Of a DNA stretch of 33,584 bases, positions 14,616-21,757 are shown piece after piece (the stretch's first letter is position 1; the number at the start of each line of letters is the position of its first letter). Origin of the DNA: Streptomyces sp. OfavH-34-F (GTDB lineage Bacteria > Actinomycetota > Actinomycetes > Streptomycetales > Streptomycetaceae); the NCBI RefSeq assembly GCF_022347745.1, contig NZ_JAKRGC010000032.1:1-33584 (forward strand), written 5' to 3'. A program made the position numbers and the translations under genes. The notes beneath the pieces were generated by a model. The model was not told where the DNA came from and did not search any database. It was given only the letters and a program-made list of their open reading frames with translations.

Positions 14616-17050
14616 CGTACACAGCCCGCACCGAGTGGGAGCAGCACTTCAGCGAGGGCCGGGGGTTCCGGCCGGTCGGTGAGCGGGAGCGGGAGATCCT
14701 CGCCGAGCACGCCCCCGCTCCGGGCGGTGGCCGCGCGCTCGACGTGGGCTGCGGCACCGGCGAGTTGGCCGCCTGCCTCGCCCTGCTCGGCTACACCGTG
14801 GACGCCGTCGACTTCGCCAACAGTGCGCTCGCCCGGGCCCGCGAGGAGCACGCCGGTGTCGAGGGCGTGCGCTGGCTGCGTCTGGACATCGAGCGCGACG
14901 ACCCCGCCCCGCTGCACGAGGAGGGGTACGACCTGATCACGCTCCGCCTGGTGTGGGCGTTCGTGCGGGACCGGGGACGTGTCCTGCGCGGGCTGGGTGA
15001 GCGGCTGCGGGACGGTGGCGCTTTGGTCGTCATCACCCCGATGGCGGAGAGCACGCCCGAGGAGCGGCGCGGCATCGCCTTGGACGAAGAGGAGATCGCC
15101 GTGCTCACCGCCGGATGGGCGACGGTGGAGCGCCTGCACGCGCACGGCTTGGCCGTCCTGGTCCTGCGCGGCCCCTGCCCCACCGGGACGAGGGCCGTCG
15201 AGAAACGGCCGCCCACCGCCCATGCCCTGACCGGTGCCCTCGCGGTCGTCACCGACGACGCCGGCCGGGTCCTGCTCGGCCGCTCCCGCCGCGGCATGCT
15301 CGAACTGCCCGGCGGCAAGACCCAGGGCCCGGAGGACTTCGCCGCTGCGGCGGTCCGCGAGCTCGCCGAGGAAACGGGCCTGGTCGCGGAGCCGGCGGAC
15401 GCGTACGTGGTGACGATGCTCGTCGACGACAGCCACGGTGTCCCCCGGCTCACCGCCGTCGTCCGCATCACCGCGTGGACGGGCAGCCCGGCCAACCCGG
15501 AGCCGGACAAGTTCCACGGCTGGGAGTTCTACGACCTGCACGCCCTGGCCTGTGTCGGCGACATCTTCGTCCCTGCCGCCCAGGCGTTGGATGCCGTATG
15601 GCCGGGCGTCATCCCGGACCTGCCGCCGGTCGTCTCCTACCCGCTCGCCGTCGAGCGGCCGCCTGTTCCGGGCGAGCCGGCCGAAGCCGTACGGCTGCGC
15701 CGGGCGATGGCCCGGACGGTGATCGAGGGCGGCTGGGCCCCGTCCGCTGCCGTACGCGAGGCGCTGGAATCCGTGCCCCGGCACCGCTACGTCCCGGAAG
15801 CGGGCCTGGCGGTGGCGTACGACGGCGGTGACCGGGCGGTCGTCACGCGCCGCGATGAGACCGGGACGGCGATCAGTTCCGTCTCCGCGGCCTGGCTGCA
15901 GGCCGACATGATCGAGCAACTGCGCCTCGACCCGGGCGCGCTCGTGTTCGAGGCGGGGTCCGGTGGCTACAACGCCGAGCTGATCGCCCACGTCGCCGGA
16001 GCCGAAGGGCGGGTGGTGAGCGCGGACATCGACCCGTGGGTCGTACGCCGCTCCCGTGCCTTCCTCACGGAGGCCGGCAGCGGGCGCGTCACCGTCGTCG
16101 AGGCCGATGCGGCGCTCGGCGCCCCCGCCCACCTCGTGCCACGCGGCGGCTTCGACGCCACCCTGATCACCTACAACTGCTGGGACATCAGCCCTGCCTG
16201 GGTCGAGCAACTGTCCGACGGAGGGCGCCTCGTGCTGCCGCTGGAGATGGGCGGCTACACCAGGTCCGTGACCTTCGAGCGGCGCGGCGAGGTCCTGCAC
16301 GCCCGTCACTTCACGTACTGCGGTTTCGTCCGCGACCAGGGGCAGCGGGCCCGCACCGCCCCCGTCGTACCCCTTCTCGACGGGGCGCTCAGCATCCGCT
16401 TCGACGAGGGCGCCCCGGCCGGAACCCACGGCGTGCGGAAGGCACTGGACGGTCCCCGGCACGAGATCGCCACGGGCATCACGATGGGGGCGAACGCCTA
16501 CTTCGGATCCCTGCAGCTGTACGCGGCCACCACGCTGCCCGGCTTCTGCCGGCTGCACGCCCACCAAGATCCCGGGGTCACGGTCATCCCGAAGGGCCGG
16601 GACGCGCCCGCCGTCCTCGGCGACGCCTCGCTCGCCTACCTGACCCACGTCCAGACCCGGCACGGCGAAGACCCGCAGGACCGTGCATGGGAGTGGGTCG
16701 TGCACGCCTTCGGCGAACAGGGCCCACAGCTCGCCGAGCAGCTCGCGGCCACGGTCCACGCCTGGCACCGCCACATCCGCGCCGAGGACAACAACGAGCA
16801 TGCGGATCCCGTCCTGACCGCCCACCCGACAGGCACCCCCGCCCATCAACTCCCCGCCGGAGACGTCCTGGACAAGGCGTCTACCGGCTGGTGTTCCAGT
16901 GGCCCGGCCGCAACGGACACCTCCCAGCCCCGACCAGGCCCACCGACACAGCCACCAGGACCACGGGAGCCACATGATCACCTGGCTGAACGGTCCCTTC
17001 GACAGCGGCAAAACACCCCTCGTCGCCGGCCGTCACGCGATGGTCCATAG
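14612..17050 (+). CDS. Fusion: SAM methyltransferase - Nudix - FxLD-type methyltransferase (C terminus frameshifted)
   Basis: An 812-aa three-domain protein. Domain 1 (1-200) is a class I methyltransferase with motif I ALDVGCGTGELAACL (about 43-57). Domain 2 (about 205-340) is a Nudix domain with a good box GGKTQGPEDF...RELAEETGL (about 234-257). Domain 3 (about 355-760) is PIMT-like with 'LESVPRHRYVPEAG', motif I FEAGSGGYNAELI (about 446) and a long tail. It resembles the 'methyltransferase, FxLD system' family found with lanthipeptide-type RiPP genes. The start GTG at 14612 has GAGGAG upstream and overlaps the previous stop. Family similarity leaves this frame near 16876 and continues one frame over (VYRLVFQWP) to a stop at 16975-16977. 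That stop overlaps the next gene's ATG, so one G seems to be missing. The present frame instead runs to 17050 with an unrelated 57-aa tail. Confidence 0.85.
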   Translation: MTYTARTEWEQHFSEGRGFRPVGEREREILAEHAPAPGGGRALDVGCGTGELAACLALLGYTVDAVDFANSALARAREEHAGVEGVRWLRLDIERDDPAPLHEEGYDLITLRLVWAFVRDRGRVLRGLGERLRDGGALVVITPMAESTPEERRGIALDEEEIAVLTAGWATVERLHAHGLAVLVLRGPCPTGTRAVEKRPPTAHALTGALAVVTDDAGRVLLGRSRRGMLELPGGKTQGPEDFAAAAVRELAEETGLVAEPADAYVVTMLVDDSHGVPRLTAVVRITAWTGSPANPEPDKFHGWEFYDLHALACVGDIFVPAAQALDAVWPGVIPDLPPVVSYPLAVERPPVPGEPAEAVRLRRAMARTVIEGGWAPSAAVREALESVPRHRYVPEAGLAVAYDGGDRAVVTRRDETGTAISSVSAAWLQADMIEQLRLDPGALVFEAGSGGYNAELIAHVAGAEGRVVSADIDPWVVRRSRAFLTEAGSGRVTVVEADAALGAPAHLVPRGGFDATLITYNCWDISPAWVEQLSDGGRLVLPLEMGGYTRSVTFERRGEVLHARHFTYCGFVRDQGQRARTAPVVPLLDGALSIRFDEGAPAGTHGVRKALDGPRHEIATGITMGANAYFGSLQLYAATTLPGFCRLHAHQDPGVTVIPKGRDAPAVLGDASLAYLTHVQTRHGEDPQDRAWEWVVHAFGEQGPQLAEQLAATVHAWHRHIRAEDNNEHADPVLTAHPTGTPAHQLPAGDVLDKASTGWCSSGPAATDTSQPRPGPPTQPPGPREPHDHLAERSLRQRQNTPRRRPSRDGP

Positions 17051-17309
17051 GCCTGCCGCATTGCCGGGGCGGCCGAGCGCACGTTCGGTTTCTCCGGGTC
17101 CACGCGGACTTCGGCCATCAAGAATTCTCCCGAAGGCACTCCACCCTCGACCGATGTGCCGAAAGGCGGTGGCCAGAAGTACTTCCGAGCACCCCTCGAC
17201 ACCTCCGACTTCCCGCCAACTCCTTCCCCTCTCGCGAGGCGCATTCGCCACGTCGACGCAGGTGAATTGCCGGCAGCCAGCGGCAACTCGACACGACTCG
17301 GTGGTGTGA
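16974..17309 (+). pseudogene. Truncated P-loop (TmrB/AAA-like) ATPase gene start
   Basis: The ATG at 16974 opens MITWLNGPFDSGKT, a perfect N-terminal Walker A of the small nucleotide-kinase-like ATPases related to tunicamycin-resistance protein TmrB. After about 20 residues family similarity ends; the open frame continues to 17309 as low-complexity, Pro/Ser-rich sequence. The ATG overlaps the ancestral stop (16975-16977) of the upstream fusion gene, so it was the next gene of the operon before truncation. No Walker B or other kinase motif is found. The truncation point, near 17035-17045, coincides with the end of another broken gene on the minus strand. Confidence 0.55.
17035..17118 (-). pseudogene. 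Possible truncated gene start facing the P-loop remnant
   Basis: A minus-strand ATG at 17118 has GGGAG nine bases upstream and opens MAEVRVDPEKPNVRSAAPAM, well-behaved protein-like sequence with a typical hydrophilic start. About 25-28 codons in, near 17040, it runs into sequence belonging to the plus-strand operon (the antisense of the P-loop gene) and continues as Arg-rich antisense translation. The simplest reading is the 5' end of a gene cut by the same event that truncated the P-loop gene. I do not recognise the family. Confidence 0.35.
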
Positions 17310-17389
17310 GGACAGCGCACGACGACTCACAACAGTGCCGGTCGGGATCCGGTCCCCGACCGGCGCGTCGCGGACTGCAGGCGGCGGTG
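17051..17389. other. Gene-poor junction stretch
   Basis: Apart from the short minus-strand gene start at 17118, no frame here shows family features. Base composition is less GC-biased and codon-position bias is weak on both strands. It separates the broken end of the Nudix/methyltransferase operon from the alpha/beta hydrolase and probably records a deletion or recombination. Confidence 0.4.
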
Positions 17390-18121
17390 TCAGCCGAGGT
17401 GTCGGGCGAAGAATCGCAGCGTGCTCTCCAGCTCGAATGCCGGGATCTCGCCGTGCTTGCCGGGGTTGGCGTGCAACGTTTTCTCGGCCGAGGCCAAGGC
17501 GTCGAACAGGGCCAAGCTCTGAACCCGTGGCACCCGCTCGTCGTCCCACTGCACCAAGAACTCCACCGGGACGGTGATCCGGGCGGCGGCCTCGGCCGAC
17601 GCCGGCACTCCGCCCAAGCCCAGTACCGCCGCGCGGACTCGTGGTTCGGCAGCGACGAAGGGAACACCGAGTCCACATCCCAGCGAGACCCCCCAGTAGC
17701 CCACCGGGCCGGTGCCTACGTGCTCGAGTTGCTGAACCGCGTCCAGGACCGCTCGCCATTCCGGCACGGTCCGGCGGGCCACGAGTGCCTGGAAGCCGGC
17801 GATCAGCGGGGCCAACTCTTCGCCGGCTTCCACCCGAGCCTGGTTCTCGGTCGCGATCCGGTCGTACTCCTCGACCTTCGGCCGGTCGCCATGGGCGGGC
17901 ACGTCGACCGCCACGACCGCGAAACCGCATTCGGTCACGAAGCGGCGTGCACGAGCCAGGACGTCAGGGGCCTTCTTGTGCTGACCGCCACCGTGTCCCA
18001 TCAAGACGAGGGGACGAGTGGCGACGGCACCTTCTGGCGTCCACAGGACGCCAGGAATGTCGCCGAGGGTGAAGAGCTGTTCGCGGACGCCGTCGGACGA
18101 CGCCTCAGATATGAAGCGCAT
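17390..18121 (-). CDS. Alpha/beta hydrolase (dienelactone-hydrolase-like)
   Basis: A 243-aa single-domain alpha/beta hydrolase. Visible: the oxyanion-side motif LMGHGGG (41-46), the nucleophile elbow GVSLG with Ser146, an acidic residue in 'VQWDDERVP' (probable Asp of the triad) and the His in 'NPGKHGEIP'. The order and spacing fit dienelactone-hydrolase and acetyl-xylan-esterase-like enzymes of about 240 aa. No signal peptide is present, so it acts in the cytoplasm, cleaving an unknown ester or related bond. The start ATG at 18121 gives the family N terminus; the ribosome site (AAAGG) is distant and weak. It is isolated, with more than 300 bp of gene-poor sequence on both sides. Confidence 0.87.
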   Translation of the reverse strand: MRFISEASSDGVREQLFTLGDIPGVLWTPEGAVATRPLVLMGHGGGQHKKAPDVLARARRFVTECGFAVVAVDVPAHGDRPKVEEYDRIATENQARVEAGEELAPLIAGFQALVARRTVPEWRAVLDAVQQLEHVGTGPVGYWGVSLGCGLGVPFVAAEPRVRAAVLGLGGVPASAEAAARITVPVEFLVQWDDERVPRVQSLALFDALASAEKTLHANPGKHGEIPAFELESTLRFFARHLG

Positions 18122-18464
18122 AGCGGTTCATGCCTTTCGGGATGCCTCTGCGGGCGCTCCCTAGGCCATGCGAAGGAGGAAGGCCCGACCTGTCAAAGCG
18201 TTGATCGGTCTCACCTCCTCAATTCGCAGTAGTGCACGGCGGCAGGAACGTATCACGAAGGTCTCCGCCCTGGCCCGGGCAGGGATACCGACAGGGCGAG
18301 CCCTGTCTGATGCGGCACTGGATACGGATGACGGCACGTCGCCGGCCTCCCGCCGGAACCCCGTACGAGCAGCAGCAGTTCCGCGCGCTCATGGCGGAGC
18401 ACGGGGTCGCGGACGGGGCGCCGGCCGAGACCCGGGGTCTGTCCGGCCGTTTTCCGTGGGCGGT
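18122..18464. other. Gene-poor stretch holding a coding-like remnant
   Basis: Between the hydrolase start and the alditol-oxidase stop. It includes the hydrolase promoter region (not resolvable) and, on the plus strand, the coding-like segment listed at about 18345-18480. Nothing else is seen. Confidence 0.35.
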
Positions 18465-18480
18465 TCAGCGCGGGAAGTAG
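18345..18480 (+). pseudogene. Possible C-terminal remnant of an unidentified gene
   Basis: The last about 45 codons of a plus-strand frame (RPPAGTPYEQQQFRALMAEH ... FPWAVQRGK, stop at 18478-18480) show strong GC at third codon positions and protein-like composition. The upstream part of the frame does not, and the longest start (18232) gives Arg-rich, unlikely sequence. It overlaps the convergent alditol-oxidase stop by 16 bp. It may be the tail of a deleted gene; no family is recognised and it may not be real. Confidence 0.25.
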
Positions 18481-19724
18481 CGGGCGAGGAAGTCGTTACG
18501 GAACTTGCCCGTCGGGTCGACGTGCGCCGTCAGGTGCTCGAAACGGTCGTACTGGGGGTAGAGACCGCGCAGGGCCTCGGGTGGCGTGACGAAGAGCTTG
18601 CCCCAGTGCGGCCGAGCCGCGACGGGGGCGAGGGCGTCCTCGATCACGTGCAGGGCCTTCAGCACGGCGGCGGTGTCCGGCAGCCAGGTGAAGTGGAAGG
18701 CCACGGAGTCGCGTCGGTGGGCCGGGCTGAGCCATTGGCTGTCCGCGGCCACGCTCCGGATCTCCCCCACTTGCAGATGGGGGGCGAAGGCGTCCCGGAC
18801 GGCGTGCAGGGCGTCGAACGCCGCGACGGCGTCCTCACGGGCGACGAAGTACTCCGACTGCAGTTCGTCGCCGCTGCTCGGGGTGTGCTCCAGCCTGAAG
18901 TGCGGCAGCCGGAACGGGGAGGGGCCCGGCAGCCCCAGCTGCGGGGTACAGGAGTCGGCAGGCATGCCGGGGACGGGGTGTCGCGGGCCGTCGGCGCGGA
19001 CGGCACCGAGCCACCGCGACGGCTCGTCCGCGGTCCCCGGGGCATCCGCGCGCCGCTTCAGCCACACCTGGTCGATCAGATCTCCTCTCCACCGGGTGAA
19101 GAGGCTGACGCTGTAGGCGGCGGACATCACCTCGTCGAAGGCGCCGCGCAGGGCGGTGACCGGCAGGTCCTCGTAGACCCACTGCCGGACGTCGAAGGCC
19201 GGCACCAGGTCCAGGGTCAGCGTAGTGACCACGCCGAGAGCGCCGAGGGCGACCACGGAGCCGTCGAAGTGTTCGTCGCCCCGCTCCGTCGTCACCAGAT
19301 CGCCGGAGGCCGAGACGTAGGTGACGGCCCGTACGGCCGAGGCGAGGGTGCCGTTGCCGTCTCCCGACCCGTGCGTACCGGTCGCACAGGCACCGGCGAC
19401 GGAGATGTGGGGCAGCGAGCCGAGGTTGTGCAGGGCGAGCCCCGACTCGTGGAGCAGGCCGGTGATCTCCCCGAACCGGGTTCCGCCGCTCACGGTGGCG
19501 GTACCGGCCCGCGTGTCGATGTCGAGCACGCGGGGCAGGCCGGCCGTGGACACCAGGTCCCCGGTGGTGTCGGCGATCGCGTTGAAGGAATGGCCCGTTC
19601 CCAGGGCACGCACGGCACGGGAACCGGCCACCAGCTCCTGCAGTTCCCCGACCGAGGCGGGGGCCCTGAGCCGTTCCGCGCCGAAGGTGATGTTCCCCGC
19701 CCAGTTGGTGGTGGTGTCACTCAT
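18465..19724 (-). CDS. aldO: Alditol oxidase (FAD, VAO family)
   Basis: Oxidises the terminal carbinol of alditols such as xylitol, sorbitol or arabitol to the aldose with O2, giving H2O2; cytoplasmic in known Streptomyces examples. The 419-aa protein aligns by eye along its length with S. coelicolor AldO: NWAGNIT at the start, GTGHSFN with His45 as the covalent FAD-attachment residue, 'GSLPHISVAGACATGTHGSG' in the FAD domain, 'SVSLFTRWR', and 'ARPHWGKLF' in the substrate domain. The frame extends to 19787, but the ATG at 19724 matches the family N terminus. It follows the permease gene by 189 bp on the same strand, at the distal end of the arabinan locus. This suggests use of pentitols from the same diet, which is inference. 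Confidence 0.93.
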   Translation of the reverse strand: MSDTTTNWAGNITFGAERLRAPASVGELQELVAGSRAVRALGTGHSFNAIADTTGDLVSTAGLPRVLDIDTRAGTATVSGGTRFGEITGLLHESGLALHNLGSLPHISVAGACATGTHGSGDGNGTLASAVRAVTYVSASGDLVTTERGDEHFDGSVVALGALGVVTTLTLDLVPAFDVRQWVYEDLPVTALRGAFDEVMSAAYSVSLFTRWRGDLIDQVWLKRRADAPGTADEPSRWLGAVRADGPRHPVPGMPADSCTPQLGLPGPSPFRLPHFRLEHTPSSGDELQSEYFVAREDAVAAFDALHAVRDAFAPHLQVGEIRSVAADSQWLSPAHRRDSVAFHFTWLPDTAAVLKALHVIEDALAPVAARPHWGKLFVTPPEALRGLYPQYDRFEHLTAHVDPTGKFRNDFLARYFPR

Positions 19725-19805
19725 GTTCGTCCTCTGCGGAGGGCCCCGCGGCCCTCCGTCCCTCTTGGCCGCGGATGCCCGTGGCACATCGGTGGTCTCG
19801 TTCTC

Positions 19806-19823
19806 GGCCCCGGGACCGGGGCC
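19806..19823. terminator. Hairpin between permease and aldO
   Basis: GGCCCCGG-GA-CCGGGGCC is a perfect inverted repeat of 8 bp with a 2-nt centre (in practice a 7-bp stem with a 4-nt loop). It lies about 90 bp downstream of the last permease gene and 80 bp upstream of aldO. No T-run follows, as is common in Streptomyces. It may attenuate transcription between the importer and aldO or stabilise the upstream transcript. Confidence 0.4.
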
Positions 19824-19913
19824 GCCCGGCGTTCGCGGTGCCGGAGATGCCCGGGGTCGATCGGGGCGTGGACGCGGCGGCCGCCGGACCGCCGTCCGAG
19901 CACCGCCGCGGGC

Positions 19914-20798
19914 TCACTGGCCGGCCAGACCCGTGTGGGCGATGCCCCGCACGATCTGCCGCTGGAACAGGGCGAAGACGAGCAGCAGGGGCAGGCCCGC
20001 GATGACCACGGAAGCCATGATCTGGGCGTACCGGACCCCGAAGCCGGACTGGACGGTGACCAGTCCGACCGGGAGGGTCATGGCCTGGGGGTCCGTGGTC
20101 ACGAGGAACGGCCACAGGAAGTTGTTCCACGTCGAGATGAACGTGAAGATCGCGACCGCCGCGAGGACCGGCCGGGACAGCGGCATGACGATCGTCCAGA
20201 AGACCCGCCAGCGCCCGGCGCCGTCGACGAAGGCGGCCTCCTCCAGCTCTCTGGGCACCCCTTCGAAGAACTTCACCAGGATGAACACCATGGCGGGCAC
20301 GGCGACCTGGGGAAGGATCACTCCCCAGTAGGTGTCCACGAGCCCCATCCGGACCATCTGGGTGAACAGCGGTGCGATGAGGACCTGGGGCGGCACCATG
20401 ATCCCGGCGAGGACGAGGCCGTACAGGAGCTTGCGGCCCCGGAACGTGGTCCGGGTGAAGCCGTAGGCGGCCATGGCGCACAGGAGGACGGTGAGCACGG
20501 TGGTGATGCCGGAGACGATGACGGAGTTCACCGTCCACCGCAGCAGGTCACCCGACTCCCACACCTTGGCGTACGCCTCGAAGGTGATCCGCGAGCCGAT
20601 CCACTCCAGCGGTGTCTTGGTCGTCTCCCCTTCCGGTTTGAGCGAGGTGGCGACGGCCCAGAGCAGGGGCAGCAGCCAGGCGGCGGCCAGAACGAGTGCC
20701 ACGGCGAGCAGCGAGATCCTGCCCGCGGTCCAGCGGGGCCGGCGGCTCGTGGGGCCGGTCGATCGGGTGGTGCGGTCACGGACGGTGGCGAGGCTCAT
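19914..20798 (-). CDS. Sugar ABC transporter permease, MalG type (CUT1)
   Basis: A 294-aa integral membrane permease forming one half of a carbohydrate importer channel. About six membrane segments are visible, starting with 'ISLLAVALVLAAAWLLPLLWAVATSL' after a basic N terminus. The cytoplasmic EAA loop is clear: EEAAFVDGAGRWRVFWTIVMP (split by the rule of the fold at Gly), where the ATPase docks. The ATG at 20798 overlaps the stop of the MalF-type gene by four bases (ATGA); longer upstream frames only read antisense-like sequence of that gene. It works with the binding protein at 21754-23094 and the partner permease, probably on arabino-oligosaccharides given the flanking glycosidases. Confidence 0.93.
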   Translation of the reverse strand: MSLATVRDRTTRSTGPTSRRPRWTAGRISLLAVALVLAAAWLLPLLWAVATSLKPEGETTKTPLEWIGSRITFEAYAKVWESGDLLRWTVNSVIVSGITTVLTVLLCAMAAYGFTRTTFRGRKLLYGLVLAGIMVPPQVLIAPLFTQMVRMGLVDTYWGVILPQVAVPAMVFILVKFFEGVPRELEEAAFVDGAGRWRVFWTIVMPLSRPVLAAVAIFTFISTWNNFLWPFLVTTDPQAMTLPVGLVTVQSGFGVRYAQIMASVVIAGLPLLLVFALFQRQIVRGIAHTGLAGQ

Positions 20799-21757
20799 GC
20801 GCCGGCCTCCTCTTTGCGCCGGGCCAGCACGGGCTGGACCAGGGAGACGATCAGGATGAGGGCGAAGAAGATGTAGGAGACGGCGGACGCGTAGCCGATC
20901 CGGTAGCCGGTGAAGCCCTGTTGATAGACGTACTGCAGGATGGGCCGGGTGGAGTCGTCGGGTCCTCCGCCCGTCATCAGGTAGACCTGATCGAAGATCT
21001 TGAGCGAGGCGAGCACCTGGAGGACGAGCACGAGGCCGGTGGTGCGCCGCAGGAGCGGCAGGGTGATGTGGAGCAGTCGTCGCCACGCGCCGGCGCCGTC
21101 GAGCTCGGCCGCCTCGTACAGGTGCTGCGGTACGGCCTGGAGCGCCGCGAGGTAGAGCAGGAAGTTGAACCCGACCGTCCACCACACGGTGGTCAGGATG
21201 ATGGAGAGCATCGCGTAGCGCTCGTCGCTCAGCCAGCCGATGCCGGGTTCCAGTCCGGCGGAGGCGAGCAGCTGGTCGGCGAGCCCGAATCCCGGCGGGA
21301 AGATCATCTGCGCGAACAGCATGCAGACGACGCCGGAGGGCAGCAGGAAGGGCGCGAACCAGCTGATCCGCCAGAGCCACTGCACGACCCGCAGTTGGTG
21401 GGCGAGCAGGGCGAGGACGAGTCCGACCAGTACGAGGGGGACGGTGGAGAGCACGGTGAACCAGACGGTGTTCCACAGCGAGGACCACATCTGCGGGTCG
21501 GCCAGCGCCTCCGCGTAGTTGTCCAGGCCGACGAACTCCGCTTCGGTGCCGGTGATGTTCTCGCTGGTCAGGCTCATCCCGAGGCCGCTGATCAGGGGCC
21601 AGACGAGAAAGAGACCGTAGACGATCAGGAAGGGGGCCACGAAGACGAGACCATGCTCGGTCCACTTCCTGCGGACGGTCCGGGACGGTGCCGTGACGGC
21701 GTCGTGGCCCGTGCCTGGGGCCGAGGGGGCCGGGGCGGAGGGGGTGAGCGTGGTCAT
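20795..21757 (-). CDS. Sugar ABC transporter permease, MalF type (CUT1)
   Basis: A 320-aa membrane permease pairing with the MalG-type protein. After a Pro/Ala-rich cytoplasmic start there are about six membrane segments, the first 'GLVFVAPFLIVYGLFLVWPLI'. The EAA loop reads YEAAELDGAGAWRRLLHITLP, followed by 'LLRRTTGLVLVLQVLASLKIFDQVYLMTGGGP', a strong CUT1 mark. The ATG at 21757 overlaps the stop of the binding-protein gene (ATGA), so the three importer genes are translationally coupled. No ATP-binding subunit gene lies in this window; Streptomyces CUT1 importers usually share the MsiK ATPase encoded elsewhere. Confidence 0.93.
   Translation of the reverse strand: MTTLTPSAPAPSAPGTGHDAVTAPSRTVRRKWTEHGLVFVAPFLIVYGLFLVWPLISGLGMSLTSENITGTEAEFVGLDNYAEALADPQMWSSLWNTVWFTVLSTVPLVLVGLVLALLAHQLRVVQWLWRISWFAPFLLPSGVVCMLFAQMIFPPGFGLADQLLASAGLEPGIGWLSDERYAMLSIILTTVWWTVGFNFLLYLAALQAVPQHLYEAAELDGAGAWRRLLHITLPLLRRTTGLVLVLQVLASLKIFDQVYLMTGGGPDDSTRPILQYVYQQGFTGYRIGYASAVSYIFFALILIVSLVQPVLARRKEEAGA

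Noticed and set aside
18168..20876. 902-aa plus-strand open frame
   Set aside because: Antisense to aldO and the MalG-type permease; His/Gly/Asp-rich without motifs.
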